Source of the DNA: Xanthobacter autotrophicus Py2
Lineage (GTDB): Bacteria > Pseudomonadota > Alphaproteobacteria > Rhizobiales > Xanthobacteraceae
Length of the DNA stretch: 64,000 nucleotides
Reading direction: 5' to 3'
NCBI GenBank assembly: GCA_000017645.1
Contig: CP000781.1
Span: 868,001-932,000 of the forward strand
Positions within the stretch are counted from its first letter, which is position 1; each line of letters starts with the position of its first letter. The translations under genes and the position numbers were made by a program. Shown in pieces: positions 42,732 through 50,478 of this stretch. The notes under the pieces are model-generated. The model did not search any database and was not told the DNA's origin. It saw only the letters and a program-made list of their open reading frames with translations.

Positions 42732-43803
42732 GGATATGTATGTTCCGGCGCTGCGGTGGAGGCAGGGCGAATACCAAGCGCTTCTCCGCCTGGCAGGTGG
42801 AGTCAAGGATTGCATTGTGCCCTACATCACCATCCCTGAAGTCGAATACGACTTCGAGTTGCGGCAGCCGAAGAAATCGGTCCATGAACACGTTCATCCG
42901 TTCGCCGCCCGGTTCAATTCCAAATGGGGGCAGCGGCCCGCGTGGGTAAGTGTTCATCCGGGCATCGCTGATCAGCCCATGGATGATGGGCGGGATATAC
43001 CCACCTATGTGTTCGCAGCTCTGCGCGCGTTCCAGGCGAATGCGATTCCGGCAGTTCCCCTGGACGCTGCGGCTTCCATCATCGCGTCTGTCCGGACGAT
43101 TGCCGCGACCGACGGACTTGGGGTGGCGATCTCGATCCGGCTCGAGGATCTGATGAAGCCCAATGCTCGCTCCCGCATAGACGGATTGGCGGCGGCACTT
43201 GATTTGGAGCTTTCGGAAGTTGACTTGATCATCGATCTCGGTGCGCCGAATTTCGAGCCCTATGACGCCTTCGCAGGCGCCCTGACCTCAGCCATGCGTA
43301 GACTTGGCGACCTGTATGCCTTCCGGAATTTGGTCGCAATCGGCACAGCGATTCCCGAGACGTTCAAGGATGTCGCCAAGGGCGCCGACCAGCTTCCGCG
43401 CCACGATTGGCTCTTTTACCAGGTGCTACTCGGCAAGATTCCGGCCGGCATGCGACAGCCGAATTTCGGAGATTACACGATCGTCCATCCGGAATTTAAG
43501 GCTCTGGACATGCGCATGATCAAGGCGGCAGGCAAGCTCGTCTACACGACGCCGGTAGCTTGGGAAGTACGGAAGGGCGGGGCATTCAACGACAATCGCG
43601 CGCAGATGCATGGGCACTGCGCGTCAATTGTGGCGTCGGGAAACTTCAACGGTTCCGGCTATTCAAGCGGCGACGATTACATCGCAAAGTGCGCGGTTCA
43701 CAAAGAAGGACCAAGCAATCAGACGCGATGGAAGGAGGTGGCAATCAACCATCATATCACACATGTGCTGGGCGATCTCGCCACGCTTGGCGCCGCACCA
43801 TGA
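42718..43803 (+). CDS. Beta-family protein
   Basis: The protein has 361 residues and starts MILTKDMYVPALRWRQGEYQALL. The opening 'YVPxLRxRxGEYxAL' and the later central ITIPEVEYD are those of the Beta_protein family (PF14350, assigned from memory of the family). The fold is probably a TIM-like barrel, with VDLIIDLGAPN and AFRNLVAIGTAIPET. Function is unknown; members are found in defence and mobile loci beside ImmA/IrrE and sce7726/sce7725 genes, exactly as here. Its start overlaps the preceding gene by 14 bp. Its 3' end overlaps the convergent sce7726-family gene by 47 bp. Confidence 0.8.
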   Translation: MILTKDMYVPALRWRQGEYQALLRLAGGVKDCIVPYITIPEVEYDFELRQPKKSVHEHVHPFAARFNSKWGQRPAWVSVHPGIADQPMDDGRDIPTYVFAALRAFQANAIPAVPLDAAASIIASVRTIAATDGLGVAISIRLEDLMKPNARSRIDGLAAALDLELSEVDLIIDLGAPNFEPYDAFAGALTSAMRRLGDLYAFRNLVAIGTAIPETFKDVAKGADQLPRHDWLFYQVLLGKIPAGMRQPNFGDYTIVHPEFKALDMRMIKAAGKLVYTTPVAWEVRKGGAFNDNRAQMHGHCASIVASGNFNGSGYSSGDDYIAKCAVHKEGPSNQTRWKEVAINHHITHVLGDLATLGAAP

Positions 43804-44362
43804 AGGCGCGGATGGAGGCGGTTATCTCGCGAAGGGTCATGGCCTCACAAAGCATCTCGTAAAGCTGCTTTCTCGGCCGCCGGAGGTCCTTCGCTGCATA
43901 CCCGACTTGCCCCAGGAGTTGGACGACTTCATCGCGCCAAAGCAGGTGCGCCATCATGACCGGATCGATTTCGGGATTGGCGGCGGCGTTTCGCAATACT
44001 CGGAAGTTGATTCCGCCCCTTGGTCCCTGCTCGGCCGCGATCACGCCGCACCATTCAGGCGCATGACTCATGATGCCTGCGACATGCTTCGGCGCGGCGA
44101 CAAGTGTAAGCTTTTGTAGGGTCTGGCGGTAGGTGTCGATCTGGGTCGCGAACCGGTCGAGGTTATCTTTGGCGCTCTTGATTTCATAGCCGTGGATGCA
44201 GCCGTTGATGACGGCTATGTCGATGCGGCTCCGGGCGTGCGCGAGGCCAAGCTCGTCGATCACAAGCGTATCGGGATGAGATTTGGCACGCCGCAATCGT
44301 TTGGCGTGTAGCGCGGAGCGAATGTCTGCGTCTGTTGTTCCCAAGTTCGTCATGGCCGTCAT
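43757..44362 (-). CDS. sce7726-family protein
   Basis: The protein has 201 residues. DELGLAHARSRIDIAVINGCIHGYEIKSAKDNLDR at about 33-67 is the defining block of the family. It also looks like a PD-(D/E)XK core (Asp in RIDIAV, Glu-x-Lys in YEIKS). Function is unknown. It faces the Beta-family gene, and the two share 47 bp at their 3' ends, so they are tied together in evolution. With DUF6932, XRE-ImmA/IrrE and Beta it forms a compact module of unknown purpose, probably in defence or element maintenance. Confidence 0.85.
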   Translation of the reverse strand: MTAMTNLGTTDADIRSALHAKRLRRAKSHPDTLVIDELGLAHARSRIDIAVINGCIHGYEIKSAKDNLDRFATQIDTYRQTLQKLTLVAAPKHVAGIMSHAPEWCGVIAAEQGPRGGINFRVLRNAAANPEIDPVMMAHLLWRDEVVQLLGQVGYAAKDLRRPRKQLYEMLCEAMTLREITASIRAFMVRRQAWRDRPAHV

Positions 44363-44574
44363 CGATATCCCCCCAGTTTACTTTCTGCCGGAAGTTCGGC
44401 GTCAATCCAAGGTGTCATTCTGACTCACCTGACGTTTCTCGGGCGCGTCACCGCAGATGACCGCTTCTGGTTGCCGGCAAGCCGACTGGAACGGCCGGCT
44501 TTGGCGCATTGCTGCCGACGCGCACCGTGAGCCAGCTAGTCCCCGCCAGCCAGTCGACGGCGGGGAACGAACGC

Positions 44575-45051
44575 CTACCGGCTGCACCACCATTCTTCGC
44601 CATCGGGCCAGGCTCTCGCCAGCCTCTCGGCGATCAGGATGTCACCGATGTCCCGGCCGGCGATCCTGATCGTCACCAAGGTCCGCGTCCCGGTGTTGTC
44701 CGGCTTGCCATACTCGACGGTCCAGTCGTTCGAGTTCAGCAACTCGATCACCCGGTCGCTGGCTCGCTGCGCCAGCGCGATTTCGGCGTCACCTCCACAG
44801 ATGTGAGTTTGCGGTTCCGGCGTGTCATAGCCCTCCATCCGCAACTTCTCCCCGTCGATCCAGATCGTGTCGCCATCGACAAGGCAATATTCGTCAGCGG
44901 CACGCGTCTGTCCCGGAATGCACTTGGCAATCTGCGGCCGAGGTTGAGCTGCGGCGGGTTCGAGCGGAGCGCCAGCGGCGGCACAAAGCGTCAGGGGGAG
45001 GACGGCCATCTGTTGGCGAAGGTTGGAGAATAGAGAAACACGAATTTGCAT
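44575..45051 (-). CDS. Secreted thermonuclease-family protein
   Basis: The start at 45051 gives 158 residues with a signal peptide (MAVLPLTLCAAAGAPLEPAAA, cleavage near residue 36). A longer start lies upstream. The nuclease core is CLVDGDTIWIDGEKLRMEGYDTPE, with the Asp, Arg, Asp and Glu positions of SNase active sites all present, unlike the copy at 16,233. WPDGEEWWCSR ends the protein. It should act in the periplasm or outside the cell on DNA or RNA. Its frame continues up to the GNAT toxin stop, but no coupling is obvious. Confidence 0.82.
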   Translation of the reverse strand: MQIRVSLFSNLRQQMAVLPLTLCAAAGAPLEPAAAQPRPQIAKCIPGQTRAADEYCLVDGDTIWIDGEKLRMEGYDTPEPQTHICGGDAEIALAQRASDRVIELLNSNDWTVEYGKPDNTGTRTLVTIRIAGRDIGDILIAERLARAWPDGEEWWCSR

Positions 45052-45119
45052 GGTCGGATCTGATCTGCTGCAATCTTGGTGGTTGGGCGGACTGCTACGT
45101 TTGCAAGCAGTTTCGGCTT

Positions 45120-45629
45120 TCATCCGCCACCCTCGCGGAGCGAAGCTGCGATGTCGCTGATCGAGCGGAGCAGGACCAAGGGGTCATCCCTGGAAGGTTC
45201 GAAGCCGCGCCGCCTCCAGAACTCGGCCGCCTCCCCGTCAACGGCGTTGACCATCAAGGCCCGCCCACCGATCAGCGACGCGGCCTGAACGCAGCGCTGG
45301 AGGGCGTGCTTCACAAGGCCGGTGCCAATGCCCAACCCTGCCCATGCTGTGTCGATCGCGAGCTGGCCGAGCAACATGCTCGGGACCGGATTCGGCGGTT
45401 GCCCCGTCCTGATCGAGCGCGGCAGAACCGAAGGCACCACACCGGTAGGCGCAAGGCCGTAGTAGCCGACCACGCGCCCGGCTTCATGAACGACGAGAAC
45501 GGCAGTGAAGCCCTTCTGCTGATTGGAGAGGGCGCGCGTCTTCAGCCAGTGGTCAAGAGTCGGCTTGCCACAGGAGAACTCGGACACATCGTGAGCGGCG
45601 GTAAGCGGTTCGGGGCCTGACAGTTGCAA
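45120..45629 (-). CDS. GNAT acetyltransferase toxin (TacT/AtaT type)
   Basis: The protein has 169 residues from a TTG start at 45629, 4 bp after the antitoxin stop. The acetyl-CoA fold shows VGYYGLAP, then LLGQLAIDTAWAGLGIGTGL, whose GLGIG is the pyrophosphate-binding loop, and FWRRRGF near the end. These match TacT/AtaT toxins, which acetylate aminoacyl-tRNA and stop translation. The partner is the DUF1778 protein just upstream. The rare start codon may keep toxin below antitoxin. A metabolic GNAT is unlikely given the partner. Confidence 0.9.
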   Translation of the reverse strand: MQLSGPEPLTAAHDVSEFSCGKPTLDHWLKTRALSNQQKGFTAVLVVHEAGRVVGYYGLAPTGVVPSVLPRSIRTGQPPNPVPSMLLGQLAIDTAWAGLGIGTGLVKHALQRCVQAASLIGGRALMVNAVDGEAAEFWRRRGFEPSRDDPLVLLRSISDIAASLREGGG

Positions 45630-45633
45630 TGGC

Positions 45634-45933
45634 TCACCGCTTCGCCACGTAGCCGGGCTCCCATGGTGCGGGCCGCTTCAGGACTTCCACCATCTCCGGA
45701 ACGGGAGCGGCCGGACGCGCCAGCACATCCATGAATTCGGCGAAGCCTTCCGGGCTCATCCGGATCAGGCCTTGTTCCATGACGACCTCCTCGGCCGCGC
45801 GCACTGCGGCGTCGCGCACGAAGTCTGTGCGCGAGCGGCCGCGCAGGTTTGCGGCGCGATCGATCATTGCGACATCCGCCTCGGGCAGGCGCATTGAGAT
45901 CGGGTATTCCTTGCGTTCGGCGGTCGTGGCCAT
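45634..45933 (-). CDS. DUF1778 ribbon-helix-helix antitoxin
   Basis: The protein has 99 residues. ISMRLPEADVAMIDRAANLRGRSRTDFVRDAAV is the ribbon-helix-helix DNA-binding part, and the C-terminal half is the toxin-neutralising tail. It precedes the GNAT toxin by 4 bp in the classical antitoxin-first order. DUF1778 antitoxins bind the operon promoter with the toxin. An imperfect dyad lies upstream at about 45,963-45,990. Confidence 0.92.
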   Translation of the reverse strand: MATTAERKEYPISMRLPEADVAMIDRAANLRGRSRTDFVRDAAVRAAEEVVMEQGLIRMSPEGFAEFMDVLARPAAPVPEMVEVLKRPAPWEPGYVAKR

Positions 45934-45962
45934 GGCGAATCTCCTTGGTCGGCATATAGCGC

Positions 45963-45990
45963 CTTGTATCGCGAATTACAATACGATAAG
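45963..45990. promoter_or_regulatory. Possible operator of the GNAT/DUF1778 pair
   Basis: Two overlapping short dyads: TTGTA/TACAA (45,964-45,968 and 45,977-45,981) and TATCG/CGATA (45,967-45,971 and 45,984-45,988). The position, 30 bp before the antitoxin start, suits a ribbon-helix-helix operator. Evidence is limited to symmetry and place. Confidence 0.35.
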
Positions 45991-46190
45991 CTCACCTCAA
46001 CAGTCAATGACCTCATGAGGAGAGGCGACGAGACCAATGATGACCGGGCCAGCGAGGGATTCCGATAGGTTATTTTGCTACGCCATAGCTCGCCAGGACA
46101 CGCTGGGCTACGCTACAGCCCGCTCACCCGCGCCAATCGCCGCCGAATATTCGCCTTCAATTTCCGTTGCTTATGCTTCCCCCGAGGCGA

Positions 46191-46427
46191 ATGCTGCAAG
46201 TTATGACCTTGCGAGCCCCAGGAAACCCAGCAAAGATCACAGGAGAAGAGCGCGAAGCGCTGCTCGAATCCTTGCTGCTGGACGAGCCGGAGCTAACGTT
46301 TACGCCGCGCGGCAATCCCGACCCTCGCCTTCTGCGTCTGGTCGGCATCCTGGCGAGGCAGGCGGCGCAGGAGTGCTATGCAGAGGAAGTGAAGATGTCA
46401 CGGCAAAGGAGGAAGCGCTCCTCCTGA
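46191..46427 (+). CDS. Small hypothetical protein upstream of the serine recombinase
   Basis: The start at 46191 follows GAGGCG and gives 78 residues. It contains KITGEEREALLESLLLDEPEL and DPRLLRLVGILARQAAQECYAEEV, a helical, acidic composition that looks protein-like. It ends 19 bp before the recombinase start and may be translated with it. No family is recognised. Small proteins in this place sometimes steer excision, but nothing here proves that. Confidence 0.5.
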   Translation: MLQVMTLRAPGNPAKITGEEREALLESLLLDEPELTFTPRGNPDPRLLRLVGILARQAAQECYAEEVKMSRQRRKRSS

Positions 46428-46446
46428 TACGGATGGGAGCCATGTT

Positions 46447-48435
46447 TTGAAAGTCGCGATCTACGCCCGCTATTCTTCCGACAATCAACGCGACGCCTCC
46501 ATCGCCGACCAGTTCCGTATGTGCCGCCTCCACGCCGAGAAACAGGGCTGGCATATCGTCGAGGAGTATTCGGACCACGCGATCTCCGGCGCGTCGCTGA
46601 TCCGCCCGGGCATCCAGGCGCTCATGGCCGACGCTATGGGCGGCCGCTTTGACCTGATCCTGGCCGAGGCGATGGACCGCCTCTCCCGCGACCAGGAAGA
46701 CATCGCGGGCATCTTCAAGCGCATGTCCTATGCCGACGTGAAGATGTTCACCCTGTCGGAAGGCGAGGTGACGCATCTGCATGTCGGGCTCAAGGGCACG
46801 ATGAATGCGCTGTTCCTGAAGGATCTGGCCGACAAGACACGCCGCGGACAGCGCGGCCGGGTCGAGGCAGGCAAATCGGGTGGCGGCAATGCCTATGGCT
46901 ACGATGTGGTCAAGAAGTTCGATGCGAACGGCGAGCCGATCCGCGGCGATCGCACCATCAACGAGTTCCAGGCCGAGGTGGTCCGCCGCATCTTCCGCGA
47001 CTACGCCGCCGGCAAGTCGGCCAAGACCATCGCTTTCGCCCTGAACAAGGAAGGCATTCCCGCTCCGTCAGGCGGCGACTGGGGTTTCAGCACGATCAAC
47101 GGCAACCCGAAACGGGGCAACGGCATCCTCAACAATGAGATGTATATCGGCAAGATCGTTTGGAACCGGCAACGCTTCGTCAAAGACCCGAACACCGGCA
47201 AGCGGCAGGCTCGCCCCAACCCGGAAGAGGAATGGGTCATCCAAGAGGCGCCGGAGTTGCGCATTCTCGACGACGACCTCTGGAGCGCCGTGAAGGCGCG
47301 ACAGGAGAAGAACAAGATCGCCCGGAAGGAAAACGGCGAGGCCGATCTCTCCCGGATCAATACCCGTCGCCGTCCCAAATACCTCTTCTCGGGACTGACC
47401 AAATGTTCCTGCTGTGGTGGTGGGTATTCCGCGATCTCGGCGACGCTGATCGGATGTGCGACGGCCCGCAACAAGGGGACCTGCGACAACCGGGTCAACA
47501 TCCGCCGCGACGAGCTTGAATCGCGCGTGCTGAACGCACTGCGTACCAAACTCGTCGATCCCGAACTCTTCGCTCATTTCTGCGAAGTCTTCACGCAGGA
47601 GATGAACCGCCTGCGCATGGAAGGCCGCGCCGAGATCGCGTCGGCCGAGGCGGAGATTGCGAAGATCGATCGGGAACTCGAGACCCTACTCAATCTGATT
47701 CTGAAGGGTGGAGCCGCTGACGCGCTCAACGCGAAGATGGTGACGCTGGAGAAGCGTAAGAAAGAACTGGATCTGTTCCTGACCGAAGCGGACGAGCCAC
47801 CACCTCTGCTGCACCCGAGCATGGCACTGCAATACCGCAAGCGGGTCCAACAGCTCTACGACGCCCTGCAGGACGAAGACGAGGGGAAGCGGATCGAAGC
47901 CGCCGACACCCTGCGCTCGCTCGTGGACCAGATCGTGCTGACGCCGGTCGACGGCAAGGTGGAGATCGACGTTCAAGGCGATCTCGCTGGAATCCTTACG
48001 ATTTCCACGCAAAGCAAAAACCCCGCAGCGGGGGCTACGGGGGCGCAAGTAAAGATGGTTGCGGGGGCCGGCAGCGGCTTCGCCATCGGCATCTTCGCGT
48101 CGCTGCTGGGGGTGGCGGGCGGGGAACTGCTCATCCCCACGCTGGTGGTGCTGTTCGGGCTCGACATCAAGCTCGCCGGCAGCCTGTCGCTGGCCATCAG
48201 CCTGCCCACCATGATCGCGGGATTTGCCCGCTACAGCCAGGATCGCAGCTTCGCCGTGCTGGGCCGCAACCGGCGCTTCGTCGTCGTCATGTCGGCAGGG
48301 TCGGTGGCCGGAACCCTGATCGGCGGGCAGTTGCTGGGACTGGTGCCGAATGCGGTGCTGTTGCCGCTGCTTGCCGCCATCCTGCTGGTGTCGGCCTACA
48401 AGATCTGGCGGCACGAGGAAGCCGCCCCCGCCTGA
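46447..48435 (+). CDS. Large serine recombinase fused in frame to the C-terminal half of a TSUP transporter
   Basis: A TTG start, with GGGAG 7 bp upstream, gives 662 residues. Residues 1-140 are the resolvase catalytic domain: AIYARYSSDNQRDASI with the nucleophile serine, and LAEAMDRLSRDQEDIAG. A recombinase domain (FRDYAAGKSAKTIAFALN), a zinc ribbon (KCSCCGGGY, then C..KGTCDN) and a coiled coil follow. The normal end, with KMVAGAG, comes at about 540. The frame then passes without stop into SGFAIGIFASLLGVAGGE and about 110 further residues, which are the second half of a sulfite exporter TauE/SafE-type membrane protein. This is what integration inside a tsup gene produces. The recombinase itself looks intact. 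Whether the membrane tail is tolerated or cleaved is unknown. Confidence 0.9.
   Translation: MKVAIYARYSSDNQRDASIADQFRMCRLHAEKQGWHIVEEYSDHAISGASLIRPGIQALMADAMGGRFDLILAEAMDRLSRDQEDIAGIFKRMSYADVKMFTLSEGEVTHLHVGLKGTMNALFLKDLADKTRRGQRGRVEAGKSGGGNAYGYDVVKKFDANGEPIRGDRTINEFQAEVVRRIFRDYAAGKSAKTIAFALNKEGIPAPSGGDWGFSTINGNPKRGNGILNNEMYIGKIVWNRQRFVKDPNTGKRQARPNPEEEWVIQEAPELRILDDDLWSAVKARQEKNKIARKENGEADLSRINTRRRPKYLFSGLTKCSCCGGGYSAISATLIGCATARNKGTCDNRVNIRRDELESRVLNALRTKLVDPELFAHFCEVFTQEMNRLRMEGRAEIASAEAEIAKIDRELETLLNLILKGGAADALNAKMVTLEKRKKELDLFLTEADEPPPLLHPSMALQYRKRVQQLYDALQDEDEGKRIEAADTLRSLVDQIVLTPVDGKVEIDVQGDLAGILTISTQSKNPAAGATGAQVKMVAGAGSGFAIGIFASLLGVAGGELLIPTLVVLFGLDIKLAGSLSLAISLPTMIAGFARYSQDRSFAVLGRNRRFVVVMSAGSVAGTLIGGQLLGLVPNAVLLPLLAAILLVSAYKIWRHEEAAPA
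48056..48080. other. Serine recombinase attachment junction (element/chromosome boundary)
   Basis: Here the coding sequence changes from recombinase (MVAGAG) to TSUP transporter (SGFAIG). Serine integrases cross over at a 2-bp core within such a site, often at the very 3' end of their own gene. The core probably lies within the G-rich run at 48,062-48,072. The matching left site, with the first half of the tsup gene, is outside the window. Confidence 0.65.
48062..48435 (+). pseudogene. C-terminal half of a TSUP (TauE/SafE) transporter
   Basis: About 120 residues with four likely membrane segments: GIFASLLGVAGGELLIPTLVVL, KLAGSLSLAISLPTMIAGF, FVVVMSAGSVAGTLIGG and AVLLPLLAAILLVSAYKIW. GVAGGE..IPTL and RYSQDRSF are TSUP signatures. 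TSUP proteins export sulfite or other anions and are built from two such halves. The first half has been separated by integration upstream. The fragment is now the tail of the recombinase frame. It ends 52 bp from the convergent GMC gene. Confidence 0.85.
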
Positions 48436-48487
48436 AGCCGCAAGGGTTTCAGGCAGGGGTCTTTGGTTTCAGGCGGAGCCTCGGGCC

Positions 48488-50134
48488 TCAGGCGTGGGCC
48501 GGCTGGGCGGTGGCGGCCGCGCCGGAGCGGGCCTTTTCCACCAGATGACCGGCGAGGCGATGGGCCATGGCCATGATGGTAAGGGTGAGGTGCTTGTCGG
48601 GCAGCACCGGCACCACGCCGCCGTCGCAGACATAGACATTATCGAGGTCGTGGCACTTCAGGTTCGCGTCCACCACGCCCTTCGCCGGGTCCGCCGAGAT
48701 GGCGGTGGTGCCGGCATAGTGGATGCCGGTGCCGCTATTGTCCCGCGACGGGTAGATGGAGGTGGCCCCGGCATGGCGCAGCACCGTGCGGCCCCAGGCT
48801 TCCATGGCGTCCATCATCTTGTCCGCCTTGTCGGAGGACGAGAAATCCACGGTCACATGGCGTACTCCGAACCGGTCGTAGCTGTTGGCGGGGCGCACCC
48901 GGTTGGCGGGGTTGGGATCGCCGGCGCAGAACAGGCCGAGCGTCACATAGGAGTGGAACATGAAGCGGGAGAGCCGCTCTTTCATGAAGGGCGGGAAGCG
49001 CTTCATGCCCACGAGATAATGGGGCACGTCCGGCACGCCGTGGATGGCATGGCCGATGAAGGGGAATTCCTCCCCGTCCGGCAGGGTGCCCCGCGACAGC
49101 AGGATCAGCAGGTCGCCATAGCCGATGTCGAAATCCCGCCCGCTGCCCCACAGCTTCCACAGCGAGGTGGAAAGCACCGACTTGGGATTGTCCTGCAGCC
49201 GCAGGCCGAGCTGGCCGAAGGCGTTGCCCATGCCCTCCGGGGCCACGTCGTCGGCCGAGTTGAACAGGATGCGTGGGCTCTCGATGGCGCCGGTGGCCAG
49301 CACCACCCTGTCGGCGGTGAGCAGGCGGGATTCGCCGGTGGCCATGTCGCGATATTCCACGCCCAGGACCCGCCGCGAGCCGGGCTCGCGCAAAAGCCGC
49401 ACCACCTTGGCCCCGGTGCGCAGCTCGTAGTTCGGCAGCTTGGCGATCTCGGGCAGCAGGCGGGCGGTGAACTTGTAGACCGCGCCGGTGGGGCAGCCGG
49501 AGGTGCAGATGCCGGTGGAGGCGCAGGCGTTGGGGCTGTCGGGGCGGGTGTCGATGGCCTTGCGATTGGGAATGGCGCGGGAGTAGGGCTCCTCGAGGCC
49601 GTTCACTGCATCGATGATCATCTGGTCGGCAGGGCGCAGGGGCTTGGGCGGCACATAGATGCCGTCGGGCAGCTCGGGGATGTCTTCCTTGGTCCCGCAC
49701 ACCACGATGCGGCGCTCCACCGCGTCATAGTGCGGTGCCAGCTCGGCGTAGCGGAACGGCCAGTCGGCGAAATCCTTCTCGGAAAAGCGCACGCTCACGC
49801 CGTTCCAGAGGTTCTGCAGGCCGTTCACCTTTATGATCTGGTAGTGGCGGAAGCCGCCCTCCGGCCAGCCGGTAGAGCCGTCCTCGCCCTTCTCGAACAG
49901 GGGATGGACGAACAGGCTGTCGTGGGGCTCGGCGGGCCACACGGTATTGGAGCGGATGCCGAAGTCGAGCGCCGTGCCCGGCGGGTCGACGCGCTTGAAG
50001 TGGTCGTCCGCGAGCTGGCCACCCTGCTCCAGCGAGACCACGTTGAGCCCGGCCTTGGCCAGTTCGTAGGCGAGGATGCCGCCACCGGCGCCGGTGCCGA
50101 CGACGATCACATCGCAATGGGCCGCTTCAGCCAC
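48488..50134 (-). CDS. GMC-family FAD oxidoreductase (polyol/sugar dehydrogenase-like)
   Basis: The protein has 548 residues. The N-terminal FAD-binding VVGTGAGGGILAYEL is followed by GLQNLWNGVSVRF and ACASTGICTSGCPTGA, a cysteine-rich segment near residue 205 seen in gluconate dehydrogenase-like GMC enzymes. The C-terminal GIHYAGTTAISADP and NVYVCDGGVVPVLPDKHLTLTIMAMAHRLA hold the conserved His and Asn/His region. Such enzymes oxidise an alcohol group of a sugar or cyclitol to a ketone and pass electrons to a membrane chain. Its start overlaps the small upstream gene by 8 bp. With the aminotransferase and transporter of the operon it could make an amino-cyclitol. Confidence 0.9.
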   Translation of the reverse strand: MAEAAHCDVIVVGTGAGGGILAYELAKAGLNVVSLEQGGQLADDHFKRVDPPGTALDFGIRSNTVWPAEPHDSLFVHPLFEKGEDGSTGWPEGGFRHYQIIKVNGLQNLWNGVSVRFSEKDFADWPFRYAELAPHYDAVERRIVVCGTKEDIPELPDGIYVPPKPLRPADQMIIDAVNGLEEPYSRAIPNRKAIDTRPDSPNACASTGICTSGCPTGAVYKFTARLLPEIAKLPNYELRTGAKVVRLLREPGSRRVLGVEYRDMATGESRLLTADRVVLATGAIESPRILFNSADDVAPEGMGNAFGQLGLRLQDNPKSVLSTSLWKLWGSGRDFDIGYGDLLILLSRGTLPDGEEFPFIGHAIHGVPDVPHYLVGMKRFPPFMKERLSRFMFHSYVTLGLFCAGDPNPANRVRPANSYDRFGVRHVTVDFSSSDKADKMMDAMEAWGRTVLRHAGATSIYPSRDNSGTGIHYAGTTAISADPAKGVVDANLKCHDLDNVYVCDGGVVPVLPDKHLTLTIMAMAHRLAGHLVEKARSGAAATAQPAHA

Positions 50135-50465
50135 GCACGCCTCCCAAAGGCCACTCGCCCACCGTGCTCAGGAACGCCGGCGAGGCGAAATAAACGTATT
50201 CGAAGAAGGTGTGCACGGCCTCTGCGTCGTCACCCAGGTGTTTGCGCTCCACCTCGCCGCCCTCGGCGAAGCCGGCGCGGTCGGCGATGCGCCGGAACGC
50301 GCCGTTGAGCTGGTCGTTGAGCTGAACGATGCGGACGAGGTCGGGCAAAAGCGGCTCAAGCTCGCGGTGGTAGTGGTCGAGCGGCAGCACCGCCGCCACC
50401 AGCCGCTCGAAATCGAGCGGAGCCGCGGGGGCGCTGACCGTTTCTGCGTCGGGAGGAGTGGCCAT
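50127..50465 (-). CDS. Small protein preceding the GMC oxidoreductase, possible small subunit
   Basis: The ATG at 50465, with GAGGAG upstream, gives 112 residues. It has no twin-arginine or other signal peptide. PLDFERLVAAVLPLDHYHRELEPLLPD and FFEYVYFASPAFLSTVGEW look like a small helical protein. Gluconate-type GMC dehydrogenases have a small partner subunit. The 8-bp overlap with the GMC gene suggests the same here, but the sequence itself is not recognised. It begins 13 bp after the sugar-porter stop. Confidence 0.72.
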   Translation of the reverse strand: MATPPDAETVSAPAAPLDFERLVAAVLPLDHYHRELEPLLPDLVRIVQLNDQLNGAFRRIADRAGFAEGGEVERKHLGDDAEAVHTFFEYVYFASPAFLSTVGEWPLGGVRG

Positions 50466-50478
50466 GGCTGGGCGCTCC

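Noticed and set aside
48350..50308. Plus-strand open frame of 652 codons across the GMC gene
   Set aside because: It has no domain and an alanine/glycine/histidine-rich sequence typical of antisense frames; the GMC reading is clear.
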